Assembly (NCBI RefSeq): GCF_000013045.1
Contig: NC_007677.1
Span: forward strand, 3,263,501-3,327,500
Length of the DNA stretch: 64,000 nucleotides
Source: Salinibacter ruber DSM 13855
Lineage (GTDB): Bacteria; Bacteroidota; Rhodothermia; Rhodothermales; Salinibacteraceae
Direction of reading: 5' to 3'
The translations under genes were made by a program, and so were the position numbers. Position 1 is the first letter of the stretch; every line of letters begins with the position of its first letter. Of this stretch, positions 45,185-53,689 are shown piece by piece. The notes beneath the pieces are model-generated. The model searched no databases, was not told the origin of the DNA, and saw only the letters and a list, made by a program, of their open reading frames with translations.

Positions 45185-46135
45185 ATGGCACACCTTGAGG
45201 TGTCCCGCGTGACGAAGCGCTACGGCAATACCGTGGCGGTCGACGATGTGTCGTTCTCGGCCGAGCCCGGCCGCATCCTCGGCCTCCTGGGGCCCAACGG
45301 GGCCGGCAAAACCTCGACGATCCGGATGATCACCTACATTGCCGTGCCCGACGCCGGCGCGGTCCGCTACGACGGGCGCACCGTCGGGCCCTGGAGCCAA
45401 CAGCGGATGGGCTACCTGCCGGAGGAGTCGGGCCTCTACAAGCGCCTCGGGGTGAAGGAGCAGCTTGTCTATCTCGGCACGCTCAAGGGCCTCTCGCGGG
45501 CCACGGCCGCCGACCGGGCCGACTACTGGCTCGACCGCTTCGACGCCACCGACTGGGCCGACATGACGACGGAGGAGTTGTCGAAGGGCATGCAGCAGAA
45601 AATCCAGTTCATTGCGACACTGCTGCACGACCCGTCCCTCCTCATTTTCGACGAGCCCTTCAGCGGCCTCGACCCCATCAACGCCGACCTCCTGCGCGAC
45701 ATCATCCTGGAGCTGCGCCGCGACGACCGCACGATCCTGTTTGCCTCCCACCGCATGGAGCAGGTGGAGCAGCTCTGCGACGACATCTGCCTGATGGCCG
45801 AGGGGGACGTGGTGCTCCAGGGCCCGCTCCGCGACGTGAAGGCGCAGTTTGGGCAGAACACGCTCGTTCTCGAGTTCGACGGCGACGACGCCTTCATCGA
45901 CGAGCTCGTGACGGCCGGACAGGTGCGCGTCAACACCCGCAGTGCCCACCGCGCCGAACTGACCCTGGCCGACGGCACCGACGCCCGGCAGGTGCTCAAC
46001 CGCGCGCTCGACCGCACCGACGAGCTCTACCGCTACGAGCGCGTGGCCCCGCCGCTGAATGAGATCTTCGTCGAGGTGGTGGGGGAGGCCGAGGCCCAGC
46101 GCATGCGCGAAGAGGCCGCCGCGGGCGCTGCCTAA
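45185..46135 (+). CDS. ABC transporter ATP-binding protein (NatA-like)
   Basis: 316 residues. Walker A GPNGAGKT is at about residues 38-45. The signature loop is in EELSKGMQQKIQFIATLLHD, Walker B and D-loop in LLIFDEPFSGLDPINADLL, and the H-loop in LFASHRMEQVEQL. The C-terminal ~90 residues (after residue 225) form the extra domain typical of NatA/DrrA-type exporters. It powers the permease encoded 55 bases downstream. ATG 45185 is preceded by a T-rich leader. Confidence 0.93.
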   Translation: MAHLEVSRVTKRYGNTVAVDDVSFSAEPGRILGLLGPNGAGKTSTIRMITYIAVPDAGAVRYDGRTVGPWSQQRMGYLPEESGLYKRLGVKEQLVYLGTLKGLSRATAADRADYWLDRFDATDWADMTTEELSKGMQQKIQFIATLLHDPSLLIFDEPFSGLDPINADLLRDIILELRRDDRTILFASHRMEQVEQLCDDICLMAEGDVVLQGPLRDVKAQFGQNTLVLEFDGDDAFIDELVTAGQVRVNTRSAHRAELTLADGTDARQVLNRALDRTDELYRYERVAPPLNEIFVEVVGEAEAQRMREEAAAGAA

Positions 46136-46190
46136 CCGCCGCCGCTCCGGGTCGCTCTCGTGTCTCTCCAATCCAGCCCACGGACCCCGA

Positions 46191-47492
46191 ATGTCATTCC
46201 ACAAGATTTGGCTCATTCTGCGTAGTGAGTTTTGGCGCCGCGTTCGGTCGAAGGCGTTCGTGCTCGCGACGCTCCTGGTGCCGTTCGGGGCCGTCCTTCT
46301 GTTCGCGGCGCCCGCCCTGTTCGGGTACCTCGCCGACCAGACCGACGAGCAGACCGTCGCCGTCGTGGACGAGACCGGCCGGCTTGCCGACTCGCTCACG
46401 GCCACGGGCGGGGAGGGCCTCACCTTCCGCCCCGTCGAGGCCCCAACCGACTCGGTGCGGCGGGCCGTGCGGGACGGCCGGTACGACGGGTACCTGCGGC
46501 TGCCCGCGTCGCTGCTGGACGGCACGGGAGAGGCCACCTACTACTCGGTGGAGGGCGGAGGGCTTACCCTCCGGTCGGATCTCGACGCGCGGGTCAACCG
46601 GGTGGTGCGGCGGCACCGCCTCGCGACGGCCGGCGCCTCCGCGGACGTGCTGTCCATCGTGGACTCGGACGTGGGGCTCGCCACGCGCAAGTTGAGCGAA
46701 GAGGAAGGCACCACGGACGACTCCACCCTCGCCTACACCGCCATCGGCTACGTGATGGCGTTCGCCATTTATTTTGCCGTCTTCTTCTACGGCCAGTACG
46801 TGATGCAGGGGGTCATCGAAGAAAAGAGCAGCCGGGTCGTCGAGGTCATCGTCTCGTCGGTCCGTCCGTTCGAGCTGCTGATGGGCAAGGTGCTCGGCAT
46901 CGGGGCGATGGGACTGACCCAGATGGTAACGTGGGCCGCGCTCGCCACGGGCGGCATGGCGGCCATCGGGCCCGTGCTGGCCCTCTTCTTCGCCCCGTCC
47001 GACCTGGGGGCCTCTCCGGGGGCCTCCCCGGACGCGATGCGGGAGGCGGCCGGCATCTCCGTCCCCACCATTCCCCTCGATCTCGTCGTCTGGTTTATCC
47101 TGTTCTTCGTCGGCGGCTTTCTTCTGTACGCCTCCCTCTTCGCCGCCGTGGGCTCGGCCGTCGAGCAGCAGCAGGACGCGCAGAACCTGCTGCTGCCCGT
47201 CATGACGCCGCTCATCCTGCCCATTCTCTTCCTCATTTTCGTGATCGAGAGCCCGAACGCGACGGTGTCGATCGTCACGTCCATCATTCCGTTTTTCTCC
47301 CCCATCCTCATGGTGCTGCGCCTTGCCATTACTTCCGTTCCGCTGTGGGAGGTCGCCACGGCGTTCGTCCTGCTGGTGGGCACCTTCGTCGGGATGATCT
47401 GGGTCGCCGGGCGCATCTACCGGGTCGGCATTCTCTCGTACGGCAAGACCCCGGGGCTGCGCGAGATCGCGCGGTGGGCAACGTATCGGTAG
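46191..47492 (+). CDS. ABC-2 type permease (NatB-like)
   Basis: 433 residues from ATG 46191. The first membrane segment is AFVLATLLVPFGAVLLFAAP, then a long periplasmic domain (about residues 55-190), and five further membrane segments from TAIGYVMAFAIYFAVFFYGQ to ATAFVLLVGTFVGMIWVAGR. The segment EEKSSRVVEVIVSSVRPFEL LMGKVLGIG marks the ABC2_membrane_3/NatB family. With the upstream ATPase it likely exports sodium, a lipid or a drug; the substrate is not readable. The operon ends in the terminator at 47562. Confidence 0.9.
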   Translation: MSFHKIWLILRSEFWRRVRSKAFVLATLLVPFGAVLLFAAPALFGYLADQTDEQTVAVVDETGRLADSLTATGGEGLTFRPVEAPTDSVRRAVRDGRYDGYLRLPASLLDGTGEATYYSVEGGGLTLRSDLDARVNRVVRRHRLATAGASADVLSIVDSDVGLATRKLSEEEGTTDDSTLAYTAIGYVMAFAIYFAVFFYGQYVMQGVIEEKSSRVVEVIVSSVRPFELLMGKVLGIGAMGLTQMVTWAALATGGMAAIGPVLALFFAPSDLGASPGASPDAMREAAGISVPTIPLDLVVWFILFFVGGFLLYASLFAAVGSAVEQQQDAQNLLLPVMTPLILPILFLIFVIESPNATVSIVTSIIPFFSPILMVLRLAITSVPLWEVATAFVLLVGTFVGMIWVAGRIYRVGILSYGKTPGLREIARWATYR

Positions 47493-47561
47493 CATCCGTG
47501 ACACGTGATCCGTAAAGATAGCCCCCATTGAGGTCCCCCAGGGCACGCTTCACGCATTACT

Positions 47562-47608
47562 CCCCACGCATCCCGCACTCGCTTTTCATCCGGGATTTGT
47601 GGGGTTTT
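47562..47608 (+). terminator. Rho-independent terminator of the ABC exporter operon
   Basis: CCCCAC (47562-47567) and ATCCCG (47570-47575) pair with CGGGAT (47591-47596) and GTGGGG (47599-47604) around a 15-base loop with one 2x2 internal loop, followed directly by TTTT (47605-47608). It closes the ABC transporter operon and separates it from trigger factor. Confidence 0.7.
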
Positions 47609-47774
47609 CGGCCCCCGAACGCCGATCATGGGCGTTCGCACCGATCTTTTCGCGGGATCGTGCATTTTAGAGACGTTCCCCTTAAAGGAACGAGCGCCCG
47701 CTCTCCGGAGCCCCTTCGGAACGCCGGGCGGCCCGCCCTCGCTCTCGCCCTCTCAGCGCACCCTTTTGTCGCTT

Positions 47775-49163
47775 ATGGACACCACACTCTCGAAGGCCTC
47801 TCCGGTCGAGTACGAATTGGACCTCCACGCCACGGCCGACGAGCTGGAACCCAAGCTCAAGGAGGCCCTGAACGCCCAGCGCAAGAACATGGACGTGCAG
47901 GGCTTCCGCAAGGGGAAGGTGCCCCTCGGCCTCGTCAAAAAGATGCACGGCGAGGCGATCGGCTACCGCGTGGCCGAGCAGTTTGTCCAGGAGGCCTTCG
48001 AAGAAGAGGTCGAGGAGACCGACGCAATCGAGCCGCTCGGCCAGCCGACGCTGGTGGACCTCGACTACGAGCTGGACGCGGACCTGCAGGCCACCCTTCG
48101 GTTCGGCGTCCGGCCCGGGGTGGAGCTGGAGGATCTCTCGTCGGTCGAGATTACAATGCTCGACCCCGAGATTACCGAGGAGGACGTGGAGGACGAAATC
48201 GAGCGCCTCCGGAAGGAGGAGGCCGACCTGCTGCCCCTCGAAGAGGAGGCCGCCGAGGACACCGACTACGTCAACATCGACCTCCAGCGCATCGACCCGG
48301 ACACGGACACCCCCATCATCGGGGACAAGGACGAGGACCTCACCTTCTTCCTCGACGACGATCGCCTGAAGGAGGAGCTCCGAGAGGCCCTTGTGGGACA
48401 GAAGGCGGGGGACACGTTCCGCGTGGAGCTGCCCCAAGAGCATCCGGCCCACGAGCATGCGGGGCACGGGCACCCACACGAGCACGAGGGAGACGGTGAG
48501 GACCGCCTCTACGAGGTGACGGTCAACGACGTGAAGCGCCGCGACCTGCCGCCGCTCGACGAGGAGTTTGTGCGCCGCGTCACGGAGGGGGAGCTCGACG
48601 ACCTGGAGGCCTTCCGCAACGACATTCGCGAGCGGCTACAGGAGGCCTGGAACGAACGAGCCCGTGAAATGGCGCAGGGCGAGGTGATCGACAAGATGCT
48701 GGAGCTCCACCCCGTCCCCGTGCCCGAGTCGGTCATTGAGGGCTACCTCGACTCGTTCGTCAAGCAGGTGGAGGAGGAAAACGACGGCGAACTGCCCGAG
48801 GACTTCGACGAGGAGCACTTCCGCCAGCGCAACCGCCGCGACGCCGAGGACCAGGGCCGCTGGATGCTCATCCGGGATCAGATTGTGGAGGAGCAGGACC
48901 TGGAGGTCTCCAACGAGGAGATCCAGACGTTCTTCGCCGAGCAGTCCGGGGGCGAGGAGCAGGTAACCGCTCAGCAGATCGAGCAGTTCTACCAGACCAT
49001 GCCGCAGATGATGGAGAAGGTGGAGCAGCAGATTCTGAGCGACAAGGTGTACGACTTCCTGTTCGACCGCCTCGACGTGGAGTCCAAGAGCCGCGAGGAG
49101 TTTGAGGAGGAGATGCAACAACAGCAGCAACAGCAGGCGCAGCGGCAGCGCATGGCGCCGTAA
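47775..49163 (+). CDS. tig: Trigger factor, ribosome-associated chaperone/prolyl isomerase
   Basis: 462 residues from ATG 47775, close to the family length. The ribosome-binding domain has VQGFRKGKVPLGLVKKMHGE (canonical GFRxGxxP motif). The FKBP-like domain spans about residues 150-255 (EEAAEDTDYVNIDLQRIDPD, EALVGQKAGDTFRVELPQ). The C-terminal chaperone arm follows and ends in a Gln-rich tail. Unusual: within the FKBP-like domain, residues 223-237 contain seven His (EHPAHEHAGHGHPHEHEG), not seen in ordinary trigger factors, though SlyD has a similar metal-binding tail. Runs on to clpP 105 bases downstream, as in many bacteria. Confidence 0.93.
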   Translation: MDTTLSKASPVEYELDLHATADELEPKLKEALNAQRKNMDVQGFRKGKVPLGLVKKMHGEAIGYRVAEQFVQEAFEEEVEETDAIEPLGQPTLVDLDYELDADLQATLRFGVRPGVELEDLSSVEITMLDPEITEEDVEDEIERLRKEEADLLPLEEEAAEDTDYVNIDLQRIDPDTDTPIIGDKDEDLTFFLDDDRLKEELREALVGQKAGDTFRVELPQEHPAHEHAGHGHPHEHEGDGEDRLYEVTVNDVKRRDLPPLDEEFVRRVTEGELDDLEAFRNDIRERLQEAWNERAREMAQGEVIDKMLELHPVPVPESVIEGYLDSFVKQVEEENDGELPEDFDEEHFRQRNRRDAEDQGRWMLIRDQIVEEQDLEVSNEEIQTFFAEQSGGEEQVTAQQIEQFYQTMPQMMEKVEQQILSDKVYDFLFDRLDVESKSREEFEEEMQQQQQQQAQRQRMAP

Positions 49164-49268
49164 CTGTACTTTTCCCGTCCCGTGATGCCCGTGAGGGGGA
49201 ACCACCGCCCCGAAATTCGGGTTCGAGACGGTCCGTTTTTGAGCCTTTCAGGAACGCCTACCGACTCC

Positions 49269-50003
49269 ATGGTTGATGACTTTGTCAAGTTCAGCAGAGG
49301 CCTGACCTCGCTCCCCGGCGGCATCTACGACGGGGACCTGGGCGATCAGCCCATGTCGGGGCTCGTGCCCATGGTCGTGGAGCAGACGACCCGGGGCGAG
49401 CGGGCCTACGACATCTTTAGTCGCCTGCTGAAGGAGCGCATTGTCTTCATCGGCACGCCGATCAACGACCAGATTGCCAACCTGACGGTTGCGCAGCTTC
49501 TCTACCTGGCGAGCGAGAGCTCCGAAAAGCCCATCAACCTCTACATCAACTCGCCGGGCGGCGTGATCTACAGCGGCCTCGGCGTCTACGACACGATGCA
49601 GTACATCGGCGCGCCGGTGTCGACCATCTGTGTGGGCCTGGCGGCGTCGATGGGCTCGGTGCTGCTCGCCGCCGGCGAGGACGACAGTCGCGCGTGCCTC
49701 CCCAACTCCCGCGTCATGATCCACCAGCCGATGGGCGGGGCCGAGGGCCAGGCCTCCGATATCGAGATTCAGGCGGAGGAGATCATGTGGCTCAAGGAGC
49801 GCCTCTACGAGATTCTGGCCCTCCACACCGGCCAGGACATCGACCAGATTGAGGCGGATGCCGACCGCAACTACTGGATGAGCGCGGAGGAGGCCGAGGA
49901 GTACGGCCTCGTGGACAACGTTCTGAACCCCGACAACCTGGAGGGCCTAAAGTCCATCCAGCCCAACGGGGAGGCCGCGGACGATTCGGAGGACGACGCG
50001 TAG
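49269..50003 (+). CDS. clpP: ATP-dependent Clp protease proteolytic subunit
   Basis: 244 residues from ATG 49269, with an N-terminal extension of about 25 residues before the conserved core ([20 protein letters not shown]). The catalytic triad is Ser127 in [11 protein letters not shown], His152 in [10 protein letters not shown] and Asp199 in [14 protein letters not shown]. The extension [20 protein letters not shown] is a likely propeptide. Tetradecameric partner of ClpX/ClpA, whose genes are not in the window. The order tig-clpP is standard. A strong terminator follows at 50037. Confidence 0.96.
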   Translation: MVDDFVKFSRGLTSLPGGIYDGDLGDQPMSGLVPMVVEQTTRGERAYDIFSRLLKERIVFIGTPINDQIANLTVAQLLYLASESSEKPINLYINSPGGVIYSGLGVYDTMQYIGAPVSTICVGLAASMGSVLLAAGEDDSRACLPNSRVMIHQPMGGAEGQASDIEIQAEEIMWLKERLYEILALHTGQDIDQIEADADRNYWMSAEEAEEYGLVDNVLNPDNLEGLKSIQPNGEAADDSEDDA

Positions 50004-50036
50004 GTCGGCGCCCCCCCTTTCTGCGTTGCACGTCAC

Positions 50037-50069
50037 GGCGACGGTCCCGGCTGGGATCGTCGCCTTTTT
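50037..50069 (+). terminator. Rho-independent terminator after clpP
   Basis: GGCGACGGTCCC (50037-50048) pairs with GGGATCGTCGCC (50053-50064) over a 4-base loop, with one G-T wobble, followed by TTTTT (50065-50069). This ends the tig-clpP transcript. Confidence 0.85.
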
Positions 50070-50116
50070 CGTTGTGCTGGGCCCTTGCCGGGTGTTGGGC
50101 CCTTGCCGGGCCCCAA

Positions 50117-50166
50117 CAAAAAAGAGGCGCTGGCCTGGGGGGAGGGAGGAGGAAGGCCAGCGCCTC
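50117..50166 (-). terminator. Terminator of tRNA-Glu
   Basis: On the minus strand, GAGGCGCTGGCC (50166-50155) and GGCCAGCGCCTC (50135-50124) form a perfect 12-base-pair stem with a 19-base loop, followed by TTTTTT (50123-50118). The loop is purine-rich on the plus strand (G6, G3 and other runs at 50137-50152) and pyrimidine-rich in the RNA. Confidence 0.8.
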
Positions 50167-50183
50167 AAAAAGACGTCGTGATG

Positions 50184-50256
50184 TACCGCGTACGGGATTC
50201 GAACCCGTGCTACCGGCGTGAGAGGCCGGCGTCCTAGACCCCTAGACGAACGCGGC
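50184..50256 (-). tRNA. tRNA-Glu (anticodon CTC)
   Basis: 73 bases on the minus strand. The acceptor stem is GCCGCGT paired with ACGCGGT (first pair is a G-T wobble). The D arm has GTCTAGG...GGAC, the anticodon stem is CCGGC/GCCGG with loop CTCTCAC, giving anticodon CTC (reads GAG). The T arm is ACGGG-TTCGAAT-CCCGT, with discriminator A. CCA is not encoded. The gene has a promoter ending 8 bases in front of it and a strong terminator behind it, so it is a single-gene unit. Confidence 0.93.
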
Positions 50257-50563
50257 GAATTGCGTCTATAATCCAAATGGACGTATCTGACAACTCGCCC
50301 CAGGTTTCGCGTTCACGGAAATTCAACCCCACGGGGACGCGTTCGCTTCGTGACGTCGTCCCAGTGCGCCTCTCGTCCTGCACGCGTCGGGCGGCACGTT
50401 TGCCCGGCGTTTCGAGAAACATGTCCGTGCGGGGGGACGTGCATCCACCGGTTGTTGGCAGCACGCGCCCCGATCCCCAACTCCCCGATCCATTCTGGGG
50501 CCCCTGCCCGTCAATCCGCACTGTCCTTCTCTTCGTACTCACCCGACCGACCGCCTCGTGCCC
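50257..50563 (+). other. Intergenic region between tRNA-Glu and the parvulin isomerase gene
   Basis: 307 bases without a gene. The left part is the minus-strand tRNA-Glu promoter (50265-50293). The rest must hold the plus-strand promoter of the isomerase gene; no convincing -35/-10 pair was found. Short open frames here lack family similarity. Confidence 0.45.
50265..50293 (-). promoter_or_regulatory. Promoter of tRNA-Glu
   Basis: On the minus strand TTGTCA (50293-50288) and TATAGA (50270-50265) are separated by exactly 17 bases, with the -10 box 8 bases before the tRNA 5' end. Transcription would begin at or one base from the mature 5' end. The fit to the sigma-70 pattern is good (5/6 and 4/6). 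Confidence 0.7.
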
Positions 50564-51592
50564 ATGCGTTCCCCAACCCTTTCGCGCCTTCTCCCAGTCG
50601 TTGCGCTTCCCGCCCTCCTCTTGCTGGTCGGGTGCGGGGGGGAAAGCGGAACCAGTTCCGAGACCGCGGACGTGCCCTACCAGGTGGGCAGTCCCGTGTC
50701 CGACTCCACTGTGGCCCTCGTCGTGTCGTCCGAATACGGCGCCGACACCCTCTCGGCCCAGCGCTACCAGCAGCAGGTGCGGATGTCGATGAAGCGCCAG
50801 GCCCCCAGTCAGCAGTCTGAGGACCAGATGCAGGAGACGCACCGCCAGCTCATTCGCGGCTTTGCGCGTCAGCATGCCCTTCGGGGAGAAGCCAAGGCCC
50901 AGAACCTTGAAGTCGACCCCACGCAGGTGAACGCACGCCTCGAGAAGCTCAAGCAGCGGTACGAGAGTGAGGAACAGTTCCAGAAGCAGTTGGCCCGCAA
51001 CAACATGACGGTCGACTCGGTCCGCAGCCTGCTGGCCGACCAGTTTCGTCAACAGCAGCTGCAGCGACAGATGGCCGAGAACTACGAGGAGCCGTCCTCC
51101 GACGACGTCACGGCGTACAGCGAGAAGAATCGGCGCATCCGGGCCCAGCACATTCTGATTAAAGCAGGCGAGAACGCCCCGGAGTCAGAGGTCGACTCGG
51201 CCCGAAAGGCCGCGGCGGCCCTCGTAGACAGTGCAAAGATGGAAGACGTCGACTTTGCTGAACTCGCCCGCCGCCACAGCCAGGGCCCATCCGCCCAGAA
51301 GGGCGGCGACCTTGGCTTCTTTACCCGGGACCGGATGGTCGATAAGTTTGCCGAGGCGGCTTACGCCCTCTCCGACTCCGGCGACGTCGCCCCCGAGCCG
51401 GTACGTACGCGGTTTGGCTTCCACGTCATCCGGCTGACCAACGCCGGGGAACCGATGGATACGACCAAGGCGCGGAAGCAAATGACAAAGGAGCGCCGGC
51501 AGCAGGCCGTCGAGGATCAGATCAACGCGCTGCTGGAGGACGCGACCGTGCGGACCAACCCGGATATCGTCAGTGCCGGGCTGCGCGAGTAG
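50564..51592 (+). CDS. Periplasmic parvulin-type peptidyl-prolyl isomerase lipoprotein (SurA/PrsA-like)
   Basis: 342 residues from ATG 50564 (a GTG two codons before is possible). The lipoprotein signal is LPVVALPALLLLVGC. After a SurA-type N-terminal helical region (residues ~55-185, Gln/Arg-rich), the parvulin domain runs from RRIRAQHILIKAGENAPESE to HSQGPSAQKGGDLGFFTRDR, then EPVRTRFGFHVIRL. It assists folding of outer-membrane proteins at the periplasmic side of a membrane. The C-terminus returns to a helical segment. One isomerase domain only. Confidence 0.88.
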   Translation: MRSPTLSRLLPVVALPALLLLVGCGGESGTSSETADVPYQVGSPVSDSTVALVVSSEYGADTLSAQRYQQQVRMSMKRQAPSQQSEDQMQETHRQLIRGFARQHALRGEAKAQNLEVDPTQVNARLEKLKQRYESEEQFQKQLARNNMTVDSVRSLLADQFRQQQLQRQMAENYEEPSSDDVTAYSEKNRRIRAQHILIKAGENAPESEVDSARKAAAALVDSAKMEDVDFAELARRHSQGPSAQKGGDLGFFTRDRMVDKFAEAAYALSDSGDVAPEPVRTRFGFHVIRLTNAGEPMDTTKARKQMTKERRQQAVEDQINALLEDATVRTNPDIVSAGLRE

Positions 51593-51666
51593 GGGGCACG
51601 CACGGATGAAGGCCCCGGAGCAGAGGCCCCCGGAGGGCGAGGGCGCCCCCACGACCGGTCACGCCT

Positions 51667-52116
51667 TCACGGATCCTCACGTCGGACCATCTCGACGTGG
51701 GGAATGCCGACCTCCTCGAAGGTTCGGCCCGTCGACTCGAACCCGAGGGCCTCGTACCAGTCCCGTAGGTGCGCCTGGGCGTGGACCAGAAACGTGTCGA
51801 AGCCGGCGCGGCGGGCATCGTCGAGGACCGTCCGCACGAGTTGTGTGCCATGCCCTCGTCCGCGGTGGCCGTCCAGAACGGCGAAGCGCTCAAGCTTGGC
51901 GACGATCTCCTCGTCGTACGCCACCGTGCGCCACCGCGCCGTGGCGACGGCCTCCCCATCCACCCACCCCAGCACGTGCCGGCTCGTCGCGTCGTGCCCG
52001 TCCCACTCCTCGTCGGGGGGGCACTCCTGTTCTTCCACGAATACCTGCGTGCGAATGGCGCGGGCCTTCTCCCAGTCCGCGTCGCGCCGTACAGGGGTCA
52101 CGTTCATCGAGGCCAT
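51667..52116 (-). CDS. GNAT-family N-acetyltransferase
   Basis: 149 residues from ATG 52116 (another ATG is at 52107). The acetyl-CoA site is LDGHRGRGHGTQLVRTVLDD (R-G-x-G-x-G), preceded by AKLERFAVL. The N-terminus RTQVFVEEQECPPDEEWDGH resembles the ElaA-like group, with the core YEALGFESTGRTFEEVGIPH at the end. The substrate is unknown. It is convergent with the isomerase gene and divergent from the HD hydrolase gene. Confidence 0.87.
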   Translation of the reverse strand: MASMNVTPVRRDADWEKARAIRTQVFVEEQECPPDEEWDGHDATSRHVLGWVDGEAVATARWRTVAYDEEIVAKLERFAVLDGHRGRGHGTQLVRTVLDDARRAGFDTFLVHAQAHLRDWYEALGFESTGRTFEEVGIPHVEMVRREDP

Positions 52117-52234
52117 CAGACACCGGTCCTTTCGCAAAAGACACGCTGTAGGGGACACGCACGCTGCGGGCAGATGCTCCGCGCTGGATCCCCGCCTTCG
52201 CCGTAATCTCTCACACACACGCTTGCACAGCGCC

Positions 52235-52891
52235 ATGCCTTCCTCCACCGACGCCTGGGGCCTCTGGGAAGACCGGTTCGCCGCCTTCCTCGACGCCCAG
52301 GCCTCCGACGCCGACGCGGCCCACGACCGTGCCCACGTTGACCGTGTCGTGACGACGGCCCGCCAACTGGCCCAGGACGAAACGGCCCAGATGGACGTCG
52401 TCGTGCCCGCCGCCTGGCTCCACGACTGCGTGGTCCTGTCGAAGGACGCCCCCAACCGTGCCGAAGCCGCGCGGCGCGCGGCGGACGCGGCGCGCGATTT
52501 TCTCGCGGACGAGGGGTATCCCGATCAGTGGATTCCCGACATCGAGCACGCCATCGCCGCCCATAGCTACTCGGGCGACACCGACCCCGAGACCGTCGAG
52601 GCGAAGGTGGTGCAGGATGCCGACCGGCTCGATGCCCTCGGGGCCGTCGGCATTGCCCGCTGCTTCACCGTGGGCGGGGCGCTGGACCAGTCGCTCTACA
52701 ACCCCGACGACCCGTTCTGTGACGACCGCGCCCCCGACGACGACACGTACACGCTCGACCACTTCTACGCCAAACTGCTGCGCCTCCCCGACACGATGCA
52801 GACCGAGACGGGGCGCACCGAGGCCAAGCGGCGCGCAGCGTACATGCGGTCGTACCTGAACCGGCTCGACGACGAGATCAGTGCGGCCTGA
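52235..52891 (+). CDS. HD-domain phosphohydrolase (YedJ-like)
   Basis: 218 residues. Metal ligands of the HD fold are in order: His30 in AAHDRAHVDRV, His63-Asp64 in AAWLHDCVVL, and Asp128/Asp130 in VQDADRLDALGAVGIAR, matching the group of small soluble HD hydrolases including YedJ. The substrate is probably a nucleotide or phosphorylated sugar; unknown. C-terminal KRRAAYMRSYLNRLDDEI is typical. Upstream, the GNAT gene runs the other way, so the two share an intergenic region. Confidence 0.87.
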   Translation: MPSSTDAWGLWEDRFAAFLDAQASDADAAHDRAHVDRVVTTARQLAQDETAQMDVVVPAAWLHDCVVLSKDAPNRAEAARRAADAARDFLADEGYPDQWIPDIEHAIAAHSYSGDTDPETVEAKVVQDADRLDALGAVGIARCFTVGGALDQSLYNPDDPFCDDRAPDDDTYTLDHFYAKLLRLPDTMQTETGRTEAKRRAAYMRSYLNRLDDEISAA

Positions 52892-53039
52892 ACCGACGCA
52901 CCCGCCCGGCGTCAGGCATGCCTGCCCGGTCGGCCGGCGTTGATCCGATCCGAGACGGCGCCGAAGAAACTCGCCCCGTGCCGCGGCGATTCCAGAGTGT
53001 GGTTCGGATGCGCGCATTTTCCAACATTCCTTTTCCCTC

Positions 53040-53615
53040 ATGGAATCGATTGAGAACCGCGTTGCCCAGGGCGAAATCGAGGTCTATAACCTGGCCGACC
53101 TCTGGGACGATCGGCCCGTCACGGAGCTCGACATCAGCACGTTTCTCGTAGACGGCCTGATGTTGAAGGAGAAGGCGTTCCGATCGGAGGTCGATGCGCA
53201 CGACTGGTCCCAGTACGCGGACGAGCATGTCGCCCTGTACTGCTCGACGGACGCCATCGTGCCGACCTGGGGGTACATGCTGATCGCGTCGGAGCTTCGC
53301 GACAGTGCCCAGTCCACCACCTTCGGCCGGGCCGACGACCTCCGGCGCGAGTACTACGTGGCGGCACTCGACGCGGAAGACTGGTCGGTCTACGAGGACA
53401 AGCCCGTCGTCATCAAGGGCTGTGGGGACGACGTGGTGCCGGAGATGGCCTACGTCCACGCCACCCAGAAGCTGCAGGGCGTGGCCAAAAAGCTGATGTA
53501 CGGCGAGCCCTGCTCGTCCGTCCCCCTCTGGCGCCGGCCTCAGGAAGACAAGCCGAAACCCGACGCCGAGGCCGTGGGCGTGAAGAAGCCGGACCTTCCC
53601 ACCCCGAACGCGTAG
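53040..53615 (+). CDS. DUF2480 family protein
   Basis: 191 residues. The sequence IENRVAQGEIEVYNLADLWD, ELDISTFLVDGLMLKEKAFR, DHVALYCSTDAIVPTWGYML and VVIKGCGDDVVPEMAYVHAT follow the DUF2480 family, which is characteristic of Bacteroidota. Conserved acidic and Cys residues (GCGDD) suggest a small-molecule or metal site, but the function is not known. The C-terminal 25 residues are low complexity. ATG 53040. Two unrelated genes flank it. Confidence 0.85.
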   Translation: MESIENRVAQGEIEVYNLADLWDDRPVTELDISTFLVDGLMLKEKAFRSEVDAHDWSQYADEHVALYCSTDAIVPTWGYMLIASELRDSAQSTTFGRADDLRREYYVAALDAEDWSVYEDKPVVIKGCGDDVVPEMAYVHATQKLQGVAKKLMYGEPCSSVPLWRRPQEDKPKPDAEAVGVKKPDLPTPNA

Positions 53616-53689
53616 ACCAGCCCCCCTTCCCCAGGCCTCAGTCGCGGTTTCTGTGGGGCCCGGCGCGAGACGGTATTCCTTGCGTGCCT

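Noticed and set aside
50079..50110. GGGCCCTTGCCGGG direct repeat, two copies 17 bases apart
   Set aside because: It lies between two terminators, has only two copies and is not linked to any gene, so it is probably a local slip duplication.
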